DNA of 34,514 nt from assembly GCA_020059785.1 (NCBI GenBank), contig JAGVBL010000103.1, positions 1-34,514 of the forward strand. The letters run 5' to 3'. The notes under the pieces are model-generated. The model worked only from the letters and a program-made list of their open reading frames with translations, was not told the DNA's origin and did not search any database. Origin of the DNA: Ignavibacteriales bacterium. Its GTDB lineage: Bacteria > Bacteroidota > Ignavibacteria > Ignavibacteriales > Melioribacteraceae. A program made the position numbers and the translations under genes. Below, piece by piece: positions 32,665-34,514 of the stretch (positions are counted from its first letter, which is position 1; every line of letters begins with the position of its first letter).

Positions 32665-34038
32665 TTATAGAGTAGTTATTCTTCTCATCCAGTTTTCGTC
32701 CTTATATTCTCCCCTCATTGTAGAATGTAGAAGTTCATAATTCCCGAAACCGGTAAGGTCGCCAAAAATAAATGAAACGCCTCCTTCAATTCCGCTATAG
32801 AACCAGACTTCATAAGGTTTCAAATTCGCTTCACTCGGGAAATAATCTTTCTGATCGGGTTCACCATATAATAAATAGACTCTTCCCCTATCGCTTAAAT
32901 AACCGGCTTTCATTCTGGTAGTAAAATTACTATTAACATATTCAATTCTTTTCATGTATTCAATTTTAAATTCATTTATTGGAGTAGAAAGATCCGTATC
33001 GCGGTTTTTCCAGAACCTGTAGAGAAATTCTCTCTTTGCATTCAACGAGTCGATTAATTTATACTGATTAACTTCTGTATTTGATGCAATATATTTTGCT
33101 TGCTGGAACATCAGGTCGCATTCTTCAACAGTCATTAATGCAAATTCACTACCAATAAAACTTCCGCTAATCCTCTGCAATTGTTCTGTGCTTGTTACAC
33201 CCGGATTATGAAGGAAAAATCTTTTTGATGAAACATAAGCACGCTTTGTTTTATTATCGATCAAACTGAATTCAAGATTGTATGAATCGGTAGGAAGTTT
33301 TGATAGATTTATAAGTCCATATTCAACAATCGAGTTAGAACTCTGGCTTACTTGTTTTTCGGTTTTATAAACAGACTGACTAAAACTGTTAAAAATATTT
33401 TTTTGTAATGTAAAATTAGATGATGGATCTTCCAGATTTAGGTTATACAATTCAGAATAGAAAAATAGAATCGGGCTTTTATCAGAATAAACCATTGATG
33501 GATTTGGAATAACTTCAAGCGAGTTTTTATAAAAGAGAGAGAGTGGATCAGCATCAATTTTTTTTATGTTAGCTGATAATTCAATATCACTTACCGCAAA
33601 TTTTTTATTCTCGTATGGTTGAATAAAAAGTTTCTCATTTATAGTCTTATTTAATGCGGGGTTATTTGCATCATAAGCATTTACCAATAGCGAGTATTCA
33701 CCGCCCGGTATAATAAAACCGAATACTCCTACCAGGTTCTTATCAATACCGTCTTCTTCATTAATAATATTTTGAATCTTCCAGTCCTTTTTGATAAAGA
33801 AAGTATCGGCTTTAATATCCTTCATTTCAATCCTAACAATTGCTTCCAGAAGTTTGCCGGATGGGGTTTCTGTTACTTTCATATTTTTAGGATTAAGATC
33901 GTAATAGAATTCCATAAAAACTGAGGAGGAATCGAACTTGAACTTAGCAAAATCGAATTCAAATTTAAGCTCGTTCTGTGCAAATCCTGCAGATGTTAAA
34001 AAGATTGCAGACAGAAAAGTAAAAAGTAATTTTTTCAT
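32665..34038 (-). CDS. GWxTD domain-containing secreted protein
   Basis: A 457-residue exported protein. The start at 34038 is chosen because AGGAG (34046-34050) lies seven bases upstream; an in-frame ATG five codons earlier overlaps that site. The N-terminus MKKLLFTFLSAIFLTSAGFAQ is a signal peptide. The C-terminal third holds the GWxTD domain: FWKNRDTDLSTPINEF at about 342-357, the GRVYLLYGEPDQ segment at about 385-396, and YEVWFYSG followed by SFIFGDLTGFGNYELLHST. The first 280 residues are a beta-rich region of unknown fold. Domain function is not known; these proteins are frequent in Ignavibacteria, Bacteroidota and Acidobacteriota. The acyltransferase gene follows after three bases. Confidence 0.88.
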   Translation of the reverse strand: MKKLLFTFLSAIFLTSAGFAQNELKFEFDFAKFKFDSSSVFMEFYYDLNPKNMKVTETPSGKLLEAIVRIEMKDIKADTFFIKKDWKIQNIINEEDGIDKNLVGVFGFIIPGGEYSLLVNAYDANNPALNKTINEKLFIQPYENKKFAVSDIELSANIKKIDADPLSLFYKNSLEVIPNPSMVYSDKSPILFFYSELYNLNLEDPSSNFTLQKNIFNSFSQSVYKTEKQVSQSSNSIVEYGLINLSKLPTDSYNLEFSLIDNKTKRAYVSSKRFFLHNPGVTSTEQLQRISGSFIGSEFALMTVEECDLMFQQAKYIASNTEVNQYKLIDSLNAKREFLYRFWKNRDTDLSTPINEFKIEYMKRIEYVNSNFTTRMKAGYLSDRGRVYLLYGEPDQKDYFPSEANLKPYEVWFYSGIEGGVSFIFGDLTGFGNYELLHSTMRGEYKDENWMRRITTL

Positions 34039-34150
34039 TAATCTTCTCCTCAAGTTTATAAATTTCCGGAAAGTTAAATAACTAATAATACGTTATTTAT
34101 CAATCCATAAAGAATTTCAGAAAAATGTAAAACAAGCATCTTTAAAATAA

Positions 34151-34187
34151 AAAAACCCGAGCACCTAACATAGGTGCTCAGGTTTTT
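34151..34187 (-). terminator. Rho-independent terminator after the PorV-like gene
   Basis: Long inverted repeat AAAAACCCGAGCACCTA / TAGGTGCTCAGGTTTTT, 17 pairs with one C-A mismatch and a 3-base loop, followed by TTTTATTTTAAA on the minus strand. It lies 16 bases beyond the stop of the barrel gene. Confidence 0.9.
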
Positions 34188-34202
34188 AAAGCTATTTACA
34201 AA

Positions 34203-34514
34203 TTACAATCCTAATTGAATTGTAAATATGTGATTATCCTCGAAGAATTTGGTCTGTCTGAACGCATAATCAACTTTAATCTTTGTTCCGCCTAAATCGT
34301 ACTTTAGACCAAGACCTGCGGTTAAGCCGTAGATATTAGCATCTGCATTATCCAATTCGGGTAGGAACATATATCCGCCTCTTACAAAGAACATGTCGTT
34401 AAGACCATATTCCATACCCAATCTAACTTCATCACCATAGTAGTTAGCATTCTGGTATGTTCCGGCAAGCTGCAGATAATTAGAAGCATTAAATACAAGA
34501 TTATAGCTCATACC
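34203..34514 (-). CDS. PorV/PorQ-like outer-membrane protein, C-terminal part (cut by window edge)
   Basis: Only the last 103 or so residues are in the window; the gene continues past 34514. The visible part is a run of amphipathic beta strands with Gly/Tyr/Phe-rich turns (LGMEYGLNDMFFVRGGYMF, YGLTAGLGLKYDLGGTKIKVDYAF, FFEDNHIFTIQLGL) ending in Leu. The 'GGT.i.vDYA.r.t.ff.dnH.f.i.l' ending is typical of the PorV/PorQ/UPF0164 barrel family, which in Bacteroidota can act with type IX secretion. With so little sequence, a general FadL-superfamily barrel cannot be excluded. A strong terminator follows. Confidence 0.75.
   Translation of the reverse strand, partial: GMSYNLVFNASNYLQLAGTYQNANYYGDEVRLGMEYGLNDMFFVRGGYMFLPELDNADANIYGLTAGLGLKYDLGGTKIKVDYAFRQTKFFEDNHIFTIQLGL

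Overview
The window is an AT-rich bacterial chromosome segment. Its gene content points to the Bacteroidota/Chlorobiota side of the FCB group, most likely an Ignavibacteria-type organism. This is inferred from gene families and order, not from a marker-gene search. Pointers are the run bactofilin - atpZ - small membrane protein - atpB-E-F-H-A-G with no atpD/atpC nearby, a GWxTD-domain protein beside a PorV-like outer-membrane barrel, Gram-negative LPS genes (LptF/LptG, an LpxL-type acyltransferase, a GT9 glycosyltransferase), and several candidate promoters close to the Bacteroidota consensus TTG-N~20-TAnnTTTG. No tRNA, rRNA, CRISPR array, insertion sequence or phage gene was seen.

Layout. 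(1) 134-4007, minus strand: an M20 dipeptidase, a lipoprotein of unknown function, a YgfZ-type folate-binding protein and a PduO-type cobalamin adenosyltransferase. (2) 4256-6714, plus strand: lptF and lptG of the LPS exporter; lptG carries a one-base frameshift. (3) 6715-13161, minus strand: a four-gene envelope/signalling operon. It encodes a secreted protein with a fibronectin-like segment, a FecR-domain protein (frameshifted), an Ig-like/beta-barrel outer-membrane protein (frameshifted) and a CHASE2-adenylate cyclase. This is the best candidate in the window for a poorly described system. (4) 13413-14996, minus strand: a DUF3467 protein and a TPR protein with its own terminator. (5) 15179-19591, plus strand: adenosine deaminase, an unknown 112-residue protein, urocanate hydratase and D-3-phosphoglycerate dehydrogenase, closed by a strong bidirectional terminator. 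(6) 19629-34038, minus strand: a long co-directional run. From its upstream end it holds a GWxTD protein, a lipid A acyltransferase, a GT9 glycosyltransferase, an M23 peptidase, bactofilin, the ATP synthase FO and partial F1 genes, ffh (frameshifted), rpsP, khpA, rimM, trmD and rplS. After a terminator comes a divergent MqnA-fold protein. (7) 34203-34514, minus strand: the C-terminal end of an outer-membrane barrel, cut by the window edge.

Four genes (lptG, the barrel gene, fecR, ffh) are each broken by what looks like loss of one base in an A/T run. Two of them are normally essential and all rejoin to normal-looking proteins when one base is restored. Systematic homopolymer undercalling in the assembly is the simplest explanation, so these should be read as intact genes until shown otherwise.
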